NCBI RefSeq assembly: GCF_958450345.1
Contig: NC_088782.1
Span: 96,855,358 to 96,919,357 of the forward strand
Origin: Calliphora vicina
Lineage: Eukaryota > Arthropoda > Insecta > Diptera > Calliphoridae
Direction of reading: 5' to 3'
Length of the DNA: 64,000 bases
Under the pieces are notes generated by a model. The model saw only the letters and a program-made list of their open reading frames with translations. It made no database searches and was not told where the DNA came from. Shown here one piece after another: positions 1 to 11,855 of the stretch. The stretch's first letter is position 1. Every line of letters starts with the position of its first letter. Made by a program: the position numbers and the translations under genes.

Positions 1-1500
1 CTTGAAACTGTAATTTGTAACTAATTAAGCTGGTTTTGGTTCAATTATTTTTTATTTTTTGTCACATTGTTATGGATCTGTTTTATTATTTAATTTGTTT
101 TTTGTAATTGTAATAGTAACGATGTAGAAAAATTACACTTTTGGTCTAAACTACAAATAAGCTAAGGTTGATTTCTGTGTTTTTGTTTTGTCTCTATTTA
201 TAAAAAAGGTTAAAAGTTTAGGTAATTTTTTATAGTAGTACGTGTGAAATTCGATATTTAATATTGTATAGTTTTTGTTTGCCGCTTCTTTTTAAATATG
301 TTTAATGAAATGCTTGAGTTAACTTATTTATTTGAAAAAAAAAACTCGACATGAGTCACTTTTTCAACAAAACAAAGTTGAAATAAATTAATAAAAAAAC
401 CATTAAAATGTTTGCATGCTTCCAAGTGACAACATAAAAAATAAATACATTTTTAAAATTAGCATTTGCTAAAAAAATACAACAACGCCGACAAGACAAA
501 GACAATGAATTTCCGTTAATTAAACATGTTAGTAGGAATTCATTTTTAATTTCCTTGTTAAAAATTGGTTATGCAAATATTCATACGTACTTACACTGGC
601 AATCGTATTTGCTTTTTAATCACGTTTATTGAACTTGATATACTTATTTATTGTATCATTTTTAATTAAATGGTTGACTTTTTTATTTTATAAAATTGTA
701 ACCACAATAAACAAAAACATACCGACATATTAATTAACATTTTTTGTTTTTTTTTCATTCTGGTTTATTGAAAACCCTTTGATATGTAGTCTGTCAGTCA
801 GCAAAACTAAAATGTTGTTACTAACTTTACATACTGACAACTTGGCGTTGAATGTACATTTGATAAAAGTGTGCGAAGTTTACAGCAAGCAACTCATTCC
901 TCTGACCATATTTTTTTAATTTGTTGTTTTAATTTGTCTGTTCTCTTTTAGTTTTTTTTTTTCATTTAAAATTTATAGTTTTTATGCAAAGTTTTTAATT
1001 GATGCTGTATGTTTTTAGTTTTAATATTTTAAAGTGTTCATTCGTTTGTATTTACACATTTTCTGTGGACTATGAACTGTCATTAAGTCATTGGAATTTG
1101 TTTTCATTGTATGTCATTTTTGCTAGTGTGTGAGCATGAGTGTCTTGTCTGCGGATTGCTGACGTCAAAACTAATAATAATTCTTTGGCCTGATCTTGTT
1201 AATATTGAAATAATAAATTTTTCAATTAAATTGCTTTCTCTAAATGACATTTTATTAGGACAACATTTATTGCAGATACATACTACATATTTGTTTAGAA
1301 TTGAGTTTGAATAAATGATTAATATTTATTTTATTGACATCTAAAGGACTAAAGAATGTTTATTTTAAATTTTAGTAGAGTGTTATTGTTTTACAATTGA
1401 TTTTTAATAGATAAATTATATAGTTTTGCAATGTTTTCGCATATATTTTCTAAAGAAAATTTTGTATATAACTGAATTCTCCATAAACAATTGTGTGTGT
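1..1500. other. AT-rich stretch, no gene seen
   Basis: Noncoding-looking, very AT-rich sequence with many A and T runs. No reading frame longer than about 67 codons occurs, and none resembles a known family. The last 60 bases (from about 1440) already contain decayed versions of the satellite unit that follows, with a TTTTCTAAAGAAAA core. Confidence 0.6.
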
Positions 1501-2058
1501 AACAGAATTTTCTATAGAAAAGTTTGTGTCTAACAGAATTTTCTATAGAAAATTTTGTGTCTAACAGAATTTTCTATAGAAAATTTTGTGTCTAACAGAA
1601 TTTTCTATAGAAAATTTTGTGTCTAACAGAATTTTCTATAGAAAATTTTGTGTCTAACAGAATTTTCTATAGAAAATTTTGTGTCTAACAGAATTTTCTA
1701 TAGAAAATTTTGTGTCTAACAGAATTTTCTATAGAAAATTTTGTGTCTAACAGAATTTTCTATAGAAAATTTTGTGTCTAACAGAATTTTCTATAGAAAA
1801 TTTTGTGTCTAACAGAATTTTCTATAGAAAATTTTGTGTCTAACAGAATTTTCTATAGAAAATTTTGTGTCTAACAGAATTTTCTATAGAAAATTTTGTG
1901 TCTAACAGAATTTTCTATAGAAAATTTTGTGTCTAACAGAATTTTCTATAGAAAATTTTGTGTCTAACAGAATTTTCTATAGAAAATTTTGTGTCTAACA
2001 GAATTTTCTATAGAAAATTTTGTGTCTAACAGAATTTTCTATAGAAAATTTTGTGTCT
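1501..2058. repeat. 31-bp satellite array, 18 units
   Basis: Eighteen head-to-tail copies of a 31-bp unit (18 x 31 = 558 bp). The first unit has one G for T change; the other seventeen read as identical. Each unit contains the perfect 16-bp palindrome ATTTTCTATAGAAAAT followed by a TTGTGTCTAACAG-type linker. The uniformity points to recent amplification or active homogenisation by unequal exchange or gene conversion. Degenerate relatives lie at 1440-1500, 2345-2440, 5383-5622 and 15570-15600, so this is a dispersed family. Confidence 0.95.
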
Positions 2059-2065
2059 AACAGAA

Positions 2066-2350
2066 CACCAACAAATCAGTCGATTTCCTGATGTTTCAGA
2101 CGAGTATCGGATTTAGCCAGTTCATTCGCAGCTTGAACCTAACGCTGAATTGATCCGACAGCCTGAAATTAACACCCTTCCGAAAGTGGGGAATTTTTTA
2201 GACCCTAGCCAAAGACCTATCTGTACAGATATCCAACGACGCATCCCCTTGCAATGGAGACCCCTCAGTGATCGATACAGCCTGTCGCCTGTCAATATTC
2301 AAAGGGATGTTAAAGACATAACCCAAAATATTCCCGCAACTGTCAACTGA
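2066..2350 (+). pseudogene. Captured coding-like fragment inside the satellite array
   Basis: A block of roughly 280 bp, clearly richer in G and C than its surroundings, sits between the last perfect satellite unit and decayed units that resume near 2345. One frame stays open across it (about 94 codons from CAC at 2066 to TGA at 2348-2350) apart from one TAG at 2114-2116. The translation is rich in Pro, Gln, Arg and Asp and of mixed composition, unlike the Phe/Ile/Lys/Asn-rich peptides of random AT-rich DNA here. Recognisable stretches include SRFPDVSDEYRI before the stop and PEINTLPKVGNFLDP and RRIPLQWRPLSDRYSLSP after it. I do not recognise the family. It could be a captured host exon or a piece of a transposon protein; there is no start codon, splice site or poly(A) tail. 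Confidence 0.45.
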
Positions 2351-5300
2351 ATTTTGTACTGAAAATTATGTGTCTAACTGTATTTTTCTTGGAAAATTTT
2401 TTGTTTAACTCTAGAAAATTGTTTCTATAGAAAACAAATATTGCAACTAACATGAACATTTTGTGTATACGCGTATTTTCTAAATTCTTTCAAACCCTCT
2501 TTCCAGTTCTGACTATGTAGTTAATAGTTTGACAACTACACAGTGCAGCGTCAAGTTAACTAGCTAATTGCCTTAACAAATAGTTCTTAAAATTGAAATA
2601 TTGTTAAATTGTTTTGTTCATTTTGCAAAAAACAAAAAAACTTTTAACAAGTCAAAGTTAAAGTACGTGGTTAAACAAAACTAGTACTTAAACTAAATTA
2701 GTTTTCATTGTTAAGTAATTTTTTTCACTTTATTTTCGCAATTGTGAATGAAGTTTGTTGTTTAGTTGCCACGTAAAATTACCTGACGCGTTCATTGAAA
2801 ACTCAAGTACTAAAGTTATTATTTATGAGTTTAGTTCATTCTATATTCTGTTACATTTCGCTTGCTATTGTTGGCAAATATTTCAGATAAGAATTGAATT
2901 GGCTGGCGCTTTGTGTGGAGGCAACCAACATAAAATTATAATTTATCACACAATAATATCATCACGTTTTTAAAGCAAAAAAAACAAAAAAAAACAAAAT
3001 GAGTACAAACCGAAAATATAAAAAAATAATTACAAAATATGTTTATTTTTAGATTGCGAACGCAATTCGTGAAAAACAAATTATACTGAACGACAAAAAA
3101 AAAATATAGTTCTTTGTGGTTTTTTAAAGGAATAATGGTATTAATTTTTGGGTTTATAACAAAAATAAGGTATTGTTTAAATGGATTTGTAATAGAATTT
3201 ATTTCAGTAGCTATTATTAAAATATTTCTGCATTTAATTGATTACTTAATGCTTTTAGGACTTAATTATATTAAATAATTTCTTAAAAAGAGGAAGTAAT
3301 AAAATGTTTAGCATTTTTAGTTGTTTATTGGCTTTACTGGGCTTTTTGCTTGACTAAAGTAGGCATCATTGTTTACCGTTATATTAACAAGAGCTCAAAG
3401 TCAATAAGCTTTAATAGTAATTAGGCCGGCGCATGTGTTTAACGGCGTATTTTGTTAAAATATGTTTAATTCAGTATATTATGCTAAATTATTAAAACTA
3501 ATTTGAAAAAAATATTTTAAAAAACGTTAATGCTTTAAAATAACAACATTAATTACTTAATGTTCCCTAAGTTGCACTCTTAGCTTTTAAAATAATTAAT
3601 TGTTTTTAGGTTAACTTAATTTTCTTTAACAACAATTTTAAAAATTAAAAAAAATAAAATAAAATTTATCACCATTTTACTTCCATGGGGGAAGTTTTAA
3701 TATGCCACAGCACGAAATGAGTTCATCAAAAATGCAAAATCTCACGACTATTTTCATTTATATTTTCTTCTTTACGACTGACTGCAGCTACCACAACTCG
3801 TAAAATTTTCTCTATGTCATAAAAACAAATTTTATGAAAAATTTATATGGTTTTTGTTTAAGCCAAAACAAAAATAAGAAAGAAAAAAATGAAAATTATA
3901 TGATCAACCTCTTAAGCGAAATGTTAATTTACGAGTTCGTTAAGACAACGTCAGTTTTAAACAATTTCTCCATTCAACAAAGTGTATACGCTTACTAACT
4001 AACAACTGAAAAACTTTGTAGATGATGTATTTCTTGGCCTAAACTCTATATGCTAACAAACACATAAATTATAATATAAAATTTACAAAAAACATTTTCT
4101 TATATTTGAACTTGTTAACAATTTATTTTTATTTGATTTTTTTTTTTAGCTGCTTCCTTTGCTTATTTTATTACAATGTCATATTTTAAATTTGATTTTT
4201 TTTTTTGCATACACGATCATTTTTGTTAGTTAATAAAATGTTGTCTACATTTTTTTATTGATTAATTTTTTTGAAAGTTTTATTATTAAATAAAATAAGA
4301 AAAATAATAAATATGGTTTTGTAGTATAAAACAAATTGGAGTCATATTACTTTCGCTGGAATCACTTATTTGAGTTTTAGTTAAAGTTGTTTTTCTTTAA
4401 GTTTTTGATCTTTAGTTTTTTTTATGGTTTGTGCCAAATTTATTTGTACATTTTTCCAATAGAATGACTTCAGTCAAATTTATTATGGTTAAAAAAGTTT
4501 TGATTAAAAATTGAGTTTTATTTAACATTAGTTAAATTTTGTTATGTGTGTTTAGTTTTGACGTCAAGTCTGTTTTTTAAATAAAATATCAAATTTCAAT
4601 TTTAGTTTTCAATGTTGTTTTGCAATTAAGGTCATTAACTCAAGCCAAAGAAACTCACTGTGCTGTATATATGTATTGCCAAATTGGGCAGTTAGACATA
4701 TTTTAACTTAAATTAAATTTTGCTTGAACAAAGCTATTAGTTCTCACAAGCAGTACGATTCCATAGTCTTTTCGAATTTTATAAATTTTAGATAAAGTCG
4801 TCTCTTCGACTTTTTATATTATTTTAATTTAAAAAATTAGATGATCGCAAAATTTATTAATGAAAAAAAAAATAACTTTTTAAATTTTTACAACAAAGGT
4901 AAAAATTCTTTTGAGATAATGAAATTTATTGTTCGTCTTCTTTTCAAAAAGTCGACTTCGATATTTCTAATTTTTTCAACAAAAAGTCGATTGTTCGTAT
5001 AATCGATTTATAGAATCAAAAAGCTTTAATAAGTAGGACTTCGAATTAATTAATTTATGTTGAGCAAAATTAAAAAAAAGTCAGACATAAATTCCTATGG
5101 ATTAAAAATTAAAAAAAAGTTAAAAAGCTATTTTGTATTAGATTTGAATTGATGGGAAATTGAATGAAATGAATGAAGGAAACGCTAGATTTGACAGGAA
5201 TATCTTAAAATTAGCTAACTATGTGGATTGTTCAATTAAATCGCCTGTCAAATTTGAAGGTTAACCTATCAATTGTTTAATGTATTGAATCAAATCAAAG

Positions 5301-5382
5301 AATGTTTGATTTTTATTGGGTGAGCAATGAAAGTGGTAAATGTGAAATGTATAGGCATAATTGAGCATTCTATCATACACAA
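2351..5382. other. AT-rich stretch, no gene seen
   Basis: Apart from decayed satellite units up to about 2440, this 3-kb stretch is A/T-run-rich DNA without a convincing coding frame, RNA gene or transposon end. Short frames, such as one at 2755-2973, have low-complexity translations and use a TTG start. Confidence 0.55.
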
Positions 5383-5622
5383 TATATTCTATAGAAAATA
5401 TTGTAATACACAAGATTTTCAATAGGAAATAGTGCTGTTTTCTATAGAAAATACTGTTATACACAAAATGTTCTATAGAAAATAATATTATACACAATAT
5501 TTTCTATAGAAAATACTGTTATAAGTACGATTTTCTATAAAAGATATTGATGTACACAATATTTTCTATAGAAAATACTGTTATACACATGATTTTCTAT
5601 AGTAAATACTGTTATATACAAT
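5383..5622. repeat. Degenerate ~30-bp tandem array related to the 31-bp satellite
   Basis: About eight diverged units of roughly 30 bp, each with a TTTCTATAGAAAATA-like core followed by a CTGTTATACACAATAT-like linker. The palindromic core is shared with the array at 1501-2058, but the linker differs, so this is an older or separate subfamily. A 78-codon frame on the minus strand across it is only the translation of the repeat. Confidence 0.85.
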
Positions 5623-5665
5623 GTAAATTTTGAATATGAAATACATTTGCGTCTTAGGTTGGAAC

Positions 5666-7080
5666 ATATCGAGCACTTAGCGCCAAATTATCGTAAGCGA
5701 CAGTTTTAAAATTTTTTTTTATTGCAGAAATTAAAATTTCATGGACCGGCTGATGTTTAAGCGTTCTCAGAATTTCAAAATTGGTAATAACTTCAACTTC
5801 AAAATTATAGGGGGTAAGATTTTATCGTAAGTAAATGTTTAAGCGACACAAAGTGGTATAGGAAAAAAAGAGGGAAATAAATCTGTAACTTCTAAATGAT
5901 TAGATTGGTTTGAATGAAACTTCACATGCGCAAAGAAGAAGTGTTGTCGAGTTTAAGTTTTGAACGTGGACCTCATGGGCCCACCAGGGGCGTGACCAAG
6001 ATCCATCAAAGTAGGACATCTCGGGTATGTTACATTTTTAAAACGATATTTCTTGATTTGAGTTCCGATTTCAAAAAATTACAATTGATAGTCGTAGCTA
6101 TCAATTATCTTTTATAGCTTAGAAGATATTCTCATTTGAAAATTAAATTTTCAACATTTTTACCCACCCCACACGAGTTTTTTGATAACAGCGGATTCAA
6201 GTATTTCCCGATTTTCTTCAGTTTTCCTTTATTGGACTAACAACACATGTATGTGTCAAATAAAAAAAGAATTGTTTAAAAATAATGAATTGTTTAAAAG
6301 CATTTGAATTTAAAAATTTTTAAAAGGCGATTTTTCGCTTATTTTTTGGGAAAAAATAACTTTTTTTCTTTTTAAGTTATCGCAAAAAAATTCTAAGAGG
6401 AATTTCTACTGTCTAAACGCTAAGTTTTCATAAAATATTTTAAAGGAAAACAAATTTCAAAATTGTTGTCACCGAGGGGACCAGGTCCTTTCAAAAACAC
6501 CTATTTTTTATGTAAAATAAAACTTTAGGGCAAAAATTCTCAAATCGCTTATTCGATATCAAAATATAGTAACCGATTTTAGGTGGCTCAATATGTTTCT
6601 AATTATTTTGTGAAGGGTCCAGATAAACCCGACCCTGGTATGGATATTATAGCCAAAAAACTAAAAATTCCCATTTTTGGAATTTTTCAACACTTTTTTG
6701 GGAATTTCGGGATTGCTGATAATAAATTTCAAAATTCGTTTTTATTTTTCCATTTTAAATAGAAAAATCTACATAACTGTTAAATTTCATTAAAAACTAT
6801 TTATAAATAAAAATTTCAATTCGAAAAATTTTTATTTATGCAAAAATTCAATAAAAAACATTTTTTGTCATATTTTTCAATAAAGTATTCCATGAATTTT
6901 TAATTGTCAAAAGTTATAAATATGTTTGAAAAATAGACAAATAGCTTGAACGAAATTATATTATATTGCATCATAACATTTTAAATTCTCTGTATAAATT
7001 ACAAAATAATCAAAAAAAACCTTCTCCTGTAAAATTTGTGTTTTGTCGCTTACGATAATTTGGCGCTAAGGGCTCGATAT
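5666..7080. mobile_element. 1.4-kb TIR element, non-autonomous DNA transposon
   Basis: The ends are near-perfect 37-bp inverted repeats, at 5666-5702 and 7044-7080, with one mismatch. Their sequence begins ATATCGAGC and includes TTAGCGCCAAATTATCG. The 1,415-bp length would fit a Tc1/mariner-sized element, but the interior is AT-rich with no transposase-like frame; the longest is 67 codons at 5914-6117 and is unrecognised. Target duplication is ambiguous: TA (TA|TCGAGC and GCTCGA|TA) or part of ATAT. The superfamily is not determined. Confidence 0.8.
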
Positions 7081-9036
7081 TATGATGTTTAAAAGTGTGA
7101 TGATTTTAAATAACAAACATTTATTATGAGCAGTTTATTTTTCTGAAAAAATATAAATAATTTGTTAATAAAATTCACACGCCTGTCAAAATAACTTAAG
7201 GAAAGTTTAATGAAACAATTCCATATCTATGCAATAAACCACTCAAAGATATTAGTGAAAAGTCAATGGTACAAATTCATTATATAGATCTATACTATTA
7301 TATACTATTTTTCACCTTAATGATGTAAAAATGTTGGCAGAATATTACCGACGCAAAAATGTCATATAGAGTATAGACAAAATTATTTTGGTGTTGTAAT
7401 TAATTTAGAAAATAAAGAAGATGTTGCAAAACTATTGAAACTATTATGGCCAACTTTATTAGTCAAACATTGAGGAGTTAGTATATTATACAAATATTTT
7501 CATAGGACTGTCACTACTTTATTGACCCAGTCTTTCAAATGAACGATTTAGTTCAAAAAAAAAATAATTTTTATGAATTTAAACACAAAAAGTTGACAGT
7601 TGTTTTTAGTTGTGAATACATTTTAAAGCACTTATTAAACACGCAATATTTAGAAATTTAAATCATCTTAAGACATGATTTCTTATATTAAATTATAGAT
7701 GAAACAATCTAAATTGAAATGTGACACTCAATTAACAACTCACTTGCCATAGTTGCCAACCAAAATTGATACTTCTGCACAAATAATTGACATTGACCCA
7801 CTTCCTCATAAATTGAACACACCAAATTACCAGCTTCTTTTCAAAAAAATTAAAGAAAGATGCTCTAAAAACAAACAATCAAACAATTTGTTGAACAACT
7901 AGTTGTCATCTTTGTTACCAAATATGATATTATAACTAAGAAAACAACTTCACAAATAACTTACTTATGTATGTTTGCCATAACCAAGTTGGTATTAATG
8001 ATTTATTGCCGCCTTAATAGAAAAAAAACTATAACCGTAACACATTTGTAACACAACAATAACTCAAAATACTTAAAAAAACATGTGTCAAACCAAATGC
8101 ATGTCAATTCCACAGGCAGAGAGAGAGAAACAAAACTCAGCCATAAACCACTATTTAATGTGTGTCAACAATAAGACACACCGGAAACCGCCATTAAATA
8201 TGCGACAACGAAAACAACAACAACAGTAACAGTAACGTTAATGCGATATTGCGTGTGTGAGGTAGGTCGAAAATTTTTAGTGAACTAAACTTTACATATG
8301 TTGAACCACAAAAAAAAATCTTCATTTATTTCCAGCGAAACGCAAAAATATAAACAAATAAAAGTGTTAAATTTATCACATAAATCAATAAGAAAACAAA
8401 AATACAAAAACAACACTTCCGTTTAACACAATATTTGGATGGGGGCAGTTTGATTTTTTATTCTTTAAAATTTGTTAAATACAACAGTTTTTGTTTTTGT
8501 TTCTGTTTTTTTTTTCTCGATTCAAAGAAACCCACTTGCTGACGTTTTTGATTGTATTTAAAAAATGATACATATTTTTTTTTTTTAAGAAAAAAGTGCA
8601 AAATATACAAATCCACACGCATTTCATTTCCAATTTTAAAGACATCAACTCGACATCAAGTAAATGTGTAGTAAAAAATCAATTTAAATTGAAAAGTAAT
8701 ATAATTTTTCTTCATTTTTAATGGGCGTTTTTAACGCCTAAACATATAAATCTACCATAAAAGGTAACATGAGAGTAAGACATTCAATATGTAACAACTA
8801 CCAAAAATAAAAATCATAAAAACAAACAAAAATATTAACAAAGTTTTACACGAAAACAAAAAAACTTACTTATAGTACGAATAGTATTGCATTTGCTTAA
8901 TTTATTTGGTTTTACTTTGAATGGTTGTTTAATTCACTGAAATATGAAACATGTTTTTAGTGGTGCCATACCACTAAAAATCATCTAAAAGTCCAATTTT
9001 TTTAAATTGTTTTTAAAGTTTCTTTGTAAATAGAAC
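7081..9036. other. AT-rich stretch, no gene seen
   Basis: Noncoding-looking sequence. It holds a short GAGA run near 8120 and A/C-rich AACAACAACAG-type low complexity near 8210-8235, with poly-T runs around 8500-8590. No coding frame, RNA gene or transposon end is visible. Confidence 0.55.
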
Positions 9037-9697
9037 AATTAAGAGATCTATATTCGGCTGTGCCGAATCTTAGATACCCTTCACCAAATTATACTTAAAA
9101 ATAATTTTTTTTGGAATATTTTTAGGTAAACGAAATTTAATTTTTTTTAAAATTTTTTCTTTTCGAAATTGGTTTTTTCAAATTTTTTTTTTTATTTTTA
9201 AAATATTTTTTTTTAAAATAATTTATGACAAAAAAAATTCTTGATGAAAAAAAAAATTCGGGTTACAAAATATTTTTCCCGATTTTGACCCATTGTAGGT
9301 CCAACTTACTATAGCTTTATTACATCGTTGCAATGGACTTTGAAATATCTATCATTAGATGTCCATATTGTCTATATTAATGACTTAGTAATCTAGATAT
9401 AGATCAAAAATCGAGGTTTTCGAGGTTTTTTCATTATATCTCAGCCATTTGTGGGCCGATTTTAAATAGCAACCGAGCCGGAAGAGTTCCCCACATATTG
9501 ATGTATGATTCATGTATGTAAGTTATTTAGGGGCTACGGAAAGTTGATTTCAACGTACAGACGGACATGGCTATATCGACTTCGCTATCTATAACGATCC
9601 AGAATATACATATATACTTTGTGGGGTCGCAAATGAAAAATGTAGAAATTACAAACTTATATATACCCTTGCCACTCATGGCGAAGGGTATAAAAAC
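9037..9697 (+). mobile_element. mini-me-like (Helitron-related) non-autonomous element, copy 1
   Basis: The left end carries AAGAGATCTATA followed by the hairpin TTCGGCTGTGCCGAA and then ATACCCTTCACCAAATTATA. The right end is ATATATACCCTTG...GCGAAGGGTATAAAAAC. Near the right end a core reading CATGGCTATATCGACTTC lies between an ACAGACGGA tract and a TA-rich tract. That arrangement (GTCY tract, conserved core, TA tract) is the defining feature of dipteran mini-me elements, which are usually grouped with DINE-1/Helitron-like elements. No protein is encoded. Other copies lie at 25264-25930, 27041-27580, 41634-42510 (minus) and 59777-60434. Confidence 0.7.
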
Positions 9698-10824
9698 ATA
9701 AAAAATCGTTTGAAACACAAAAATGTTCTTGTGAATACGACCAAACAAATGAAATAACATGTTTCATAGACCCATTTTTGTTAAATTATACCAGTGATGG
9801 GCACTCATAGCTTTCAGAGACCTGAGATTTAAGATGTATAGAGTACCAATGTAACAAATCGGATCAGATTGGAGATTGAAAATCAAATTGGATATCAGAA
9901 AATTCATGCTATATAACATACCAATGTTCCATAATTTGTTCAAACATATCGATCGGAATGTTGGCAATTTCGTGTTCAATATTGTTCCTGAGATTTTCTT
10001 ATGTGATTTTTATAAACTGGGACTTCCAATTAATTAATTCAATTTGAGTTTAATTCTCTAATATTCAAAATTATAAATTTCAGCAATGCATTTCATAATG
10101 TTTTTATTCCAATAGAATTCATTCATAATAGAATTAATTAAAATTTTGAATGATTAAATTTTTTTTTAATTCAAATCTAAACCGAATCACAAATCTTAAT
10201 CATTTATAAAATAAATTGAAAAAATTTTTCGAAAGCTAATATGTAACAGATTTGAAAACAAACAAAAATTTAATGATTCAATATATTTTATGATTTATAT
10301 TAAAGTATATTCAAATCAATACGGAATTAATTTTATAAAGAATAAATTCATTACGTTTGAATTACTAAGGAAATAATTTATTCGTAATAGATGCATGGTT
10401 AAAATTTTTAAAATTCGTTTGAACCTTTGGAATAAACCAACGATTTAAGAATCATGCCCTGAAACTGATTTCATGTCCACCCAATTTAGGACAAACATAT
10501 TTAGGCCATTGGCCGAAATAATAAGTTCCAAACACATCTCAGGCATAATATCCACATCACAGGATCAGTTTTGGTTGCTGCCATAGAGTCCAATAATGCT
10601 TATTTATCTCTGAAAATAATTTTGCGATCACAAACTCAGAATTCCAAACGAAGTTGTTTGTCAATTCTAAACGTTGATCATTTGAGATCATGGAAAGGCC
10701 TTCAAAATTGAGTTTTAGAAATAGTACAGAACTCAAAGCAAAAATGTACATTCTTCATAAGGCATTTAGGATTTTGGATTACAATTGTGTAATGTTTATG
10801 TGGACACAATTGTAAACCAAATTC
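9698..10824. other. No gene seen
   Basis: AT-rich sequence with only short minus-strand frames (77, 71 and 64 codons) whose translations match nothing I recognise. From about 10420 to 11600 the base composition is slightly less AT-skewed, which may reflect an old unrecognised repeat. Confidence 0.5.
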
Positions 10825-11040
10825 CAGAGAAAACAGGTTCGTAGTAGCAACCGAATTTGTTGCTTATCGAATGAAAGAATTTTTTGGTTCTATTAACAGA
10901 AACTCAGTTGATAAAGAAGAATTTCGATTGAATCAATAAAATTTTTGTTAAACCTTCTAAAATTTTGTAGCCACAACTGTAAAATTCGATCATTCGATTG
11001 GCAAAAAATTCGATAGCTACTACGAATCTGTTTTTTCTGT
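10825..11040. mobile_element. MITE, family with CAGAGAAAACAG ends
   Basis: A 216-bp element with imperfect inverted arms of about 50 bp. The left arm starts CAGAGAAAACAGGTTCGTAG and the right arm ends CTACGAATCTGTTTTTTCTG; both arms continue into a (C/T)CAATCGAATG-like block. No coding capacity and no clear target duplication. Related copies or pieces are at 46369-46541, about 57870-57915 (one arm) and about 59500-59560 (internal CAGTTGATAAAGAAGAATT only). Confidence 0.75.
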
Positions 11041-11855
11041 ATAGGAATCATGCGACAATTTTCTAACCCCAGAGTATTTGGAAGAGAATAAGTTTTGTTG
11101 AGGTCTTTGTAGAAAGAATTTAAATTTTATGTCATGGAGAAAACCAATTGTCCTAATTTTCGGCCATCAAATCCTTTCAATTTGACTAAATGAACTAAGT
11201 TTTACAAATGGCTGTGAACTCAATCCAAAATAGTACGTTTAAAAGAAAGATGAAATGCATTTTGAAATTTGGATTACAATTGTGTCCACATAAACATCGG
11301 AAGACAATTTTCAGATCAAAGAGTATTTGGAAGACTTACGAGAATTAATTTATCCGAGTTCTTTGTAGATATAAATTAAGGATGATATTGATTGTCAAAT
11401 TTTTATGATGTGGAGAAATTTTAATCCACTTTTCATAACGTTCGGTCACAAAATCCTTTCAATTTGAACAAATATCCTAAATCTGAAAAATAAATCAATA
11501 TTTCACGGGAGAACGTTAGCGATGTATTGAAATTCACGAAATTGAACTTCGGTTTTTAGGCTACAATAACAGCAGTTGCTTTAAGTATGTAATGGATTTA
11601 TAGTACCTGAATGTAATCAAGGATTAAGAAAAAGCTTTTAATTTTTACGAATGTTGTCGACAAATTCCTTGTTCTGGGGCCTCATTACAGAACGAGATAG
11701 CCATGACGTCTAGTTCCACAATATCTATCTTTGAGCTGCGGTCGTACAGAAGGGCTACTACTTTCCGAATTAATTTCCTGAATTGGGTTTAGAAATGTTT
11801 GAACTCTTTTGAATGAATTCAATTTTTGTTTTCTAGTATTTTTTATGAGGCCCTA
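11041..11855. other. No gene seen
   Basis: Noncoding-looking sequence. A GATTACAATTGTGTCCACAT-type segment near 11270-11290 resembles 10780-10815 just left of the MITE, suggesting an older duplicated repeat around it. No reading frame worth reporting. Confidence 0.4.

Noticed and set aside
1501..2058. CRISPR-like appearance of a regular repeat array
   Set aside because: No unique spacers; units are contiguous and identical, and the DNA is clearly eukaryotic.
5261..5497. 78-codon minus-strand frame
   Set aside because: It is the translation of the ~30-bp repeat units, not a gene.
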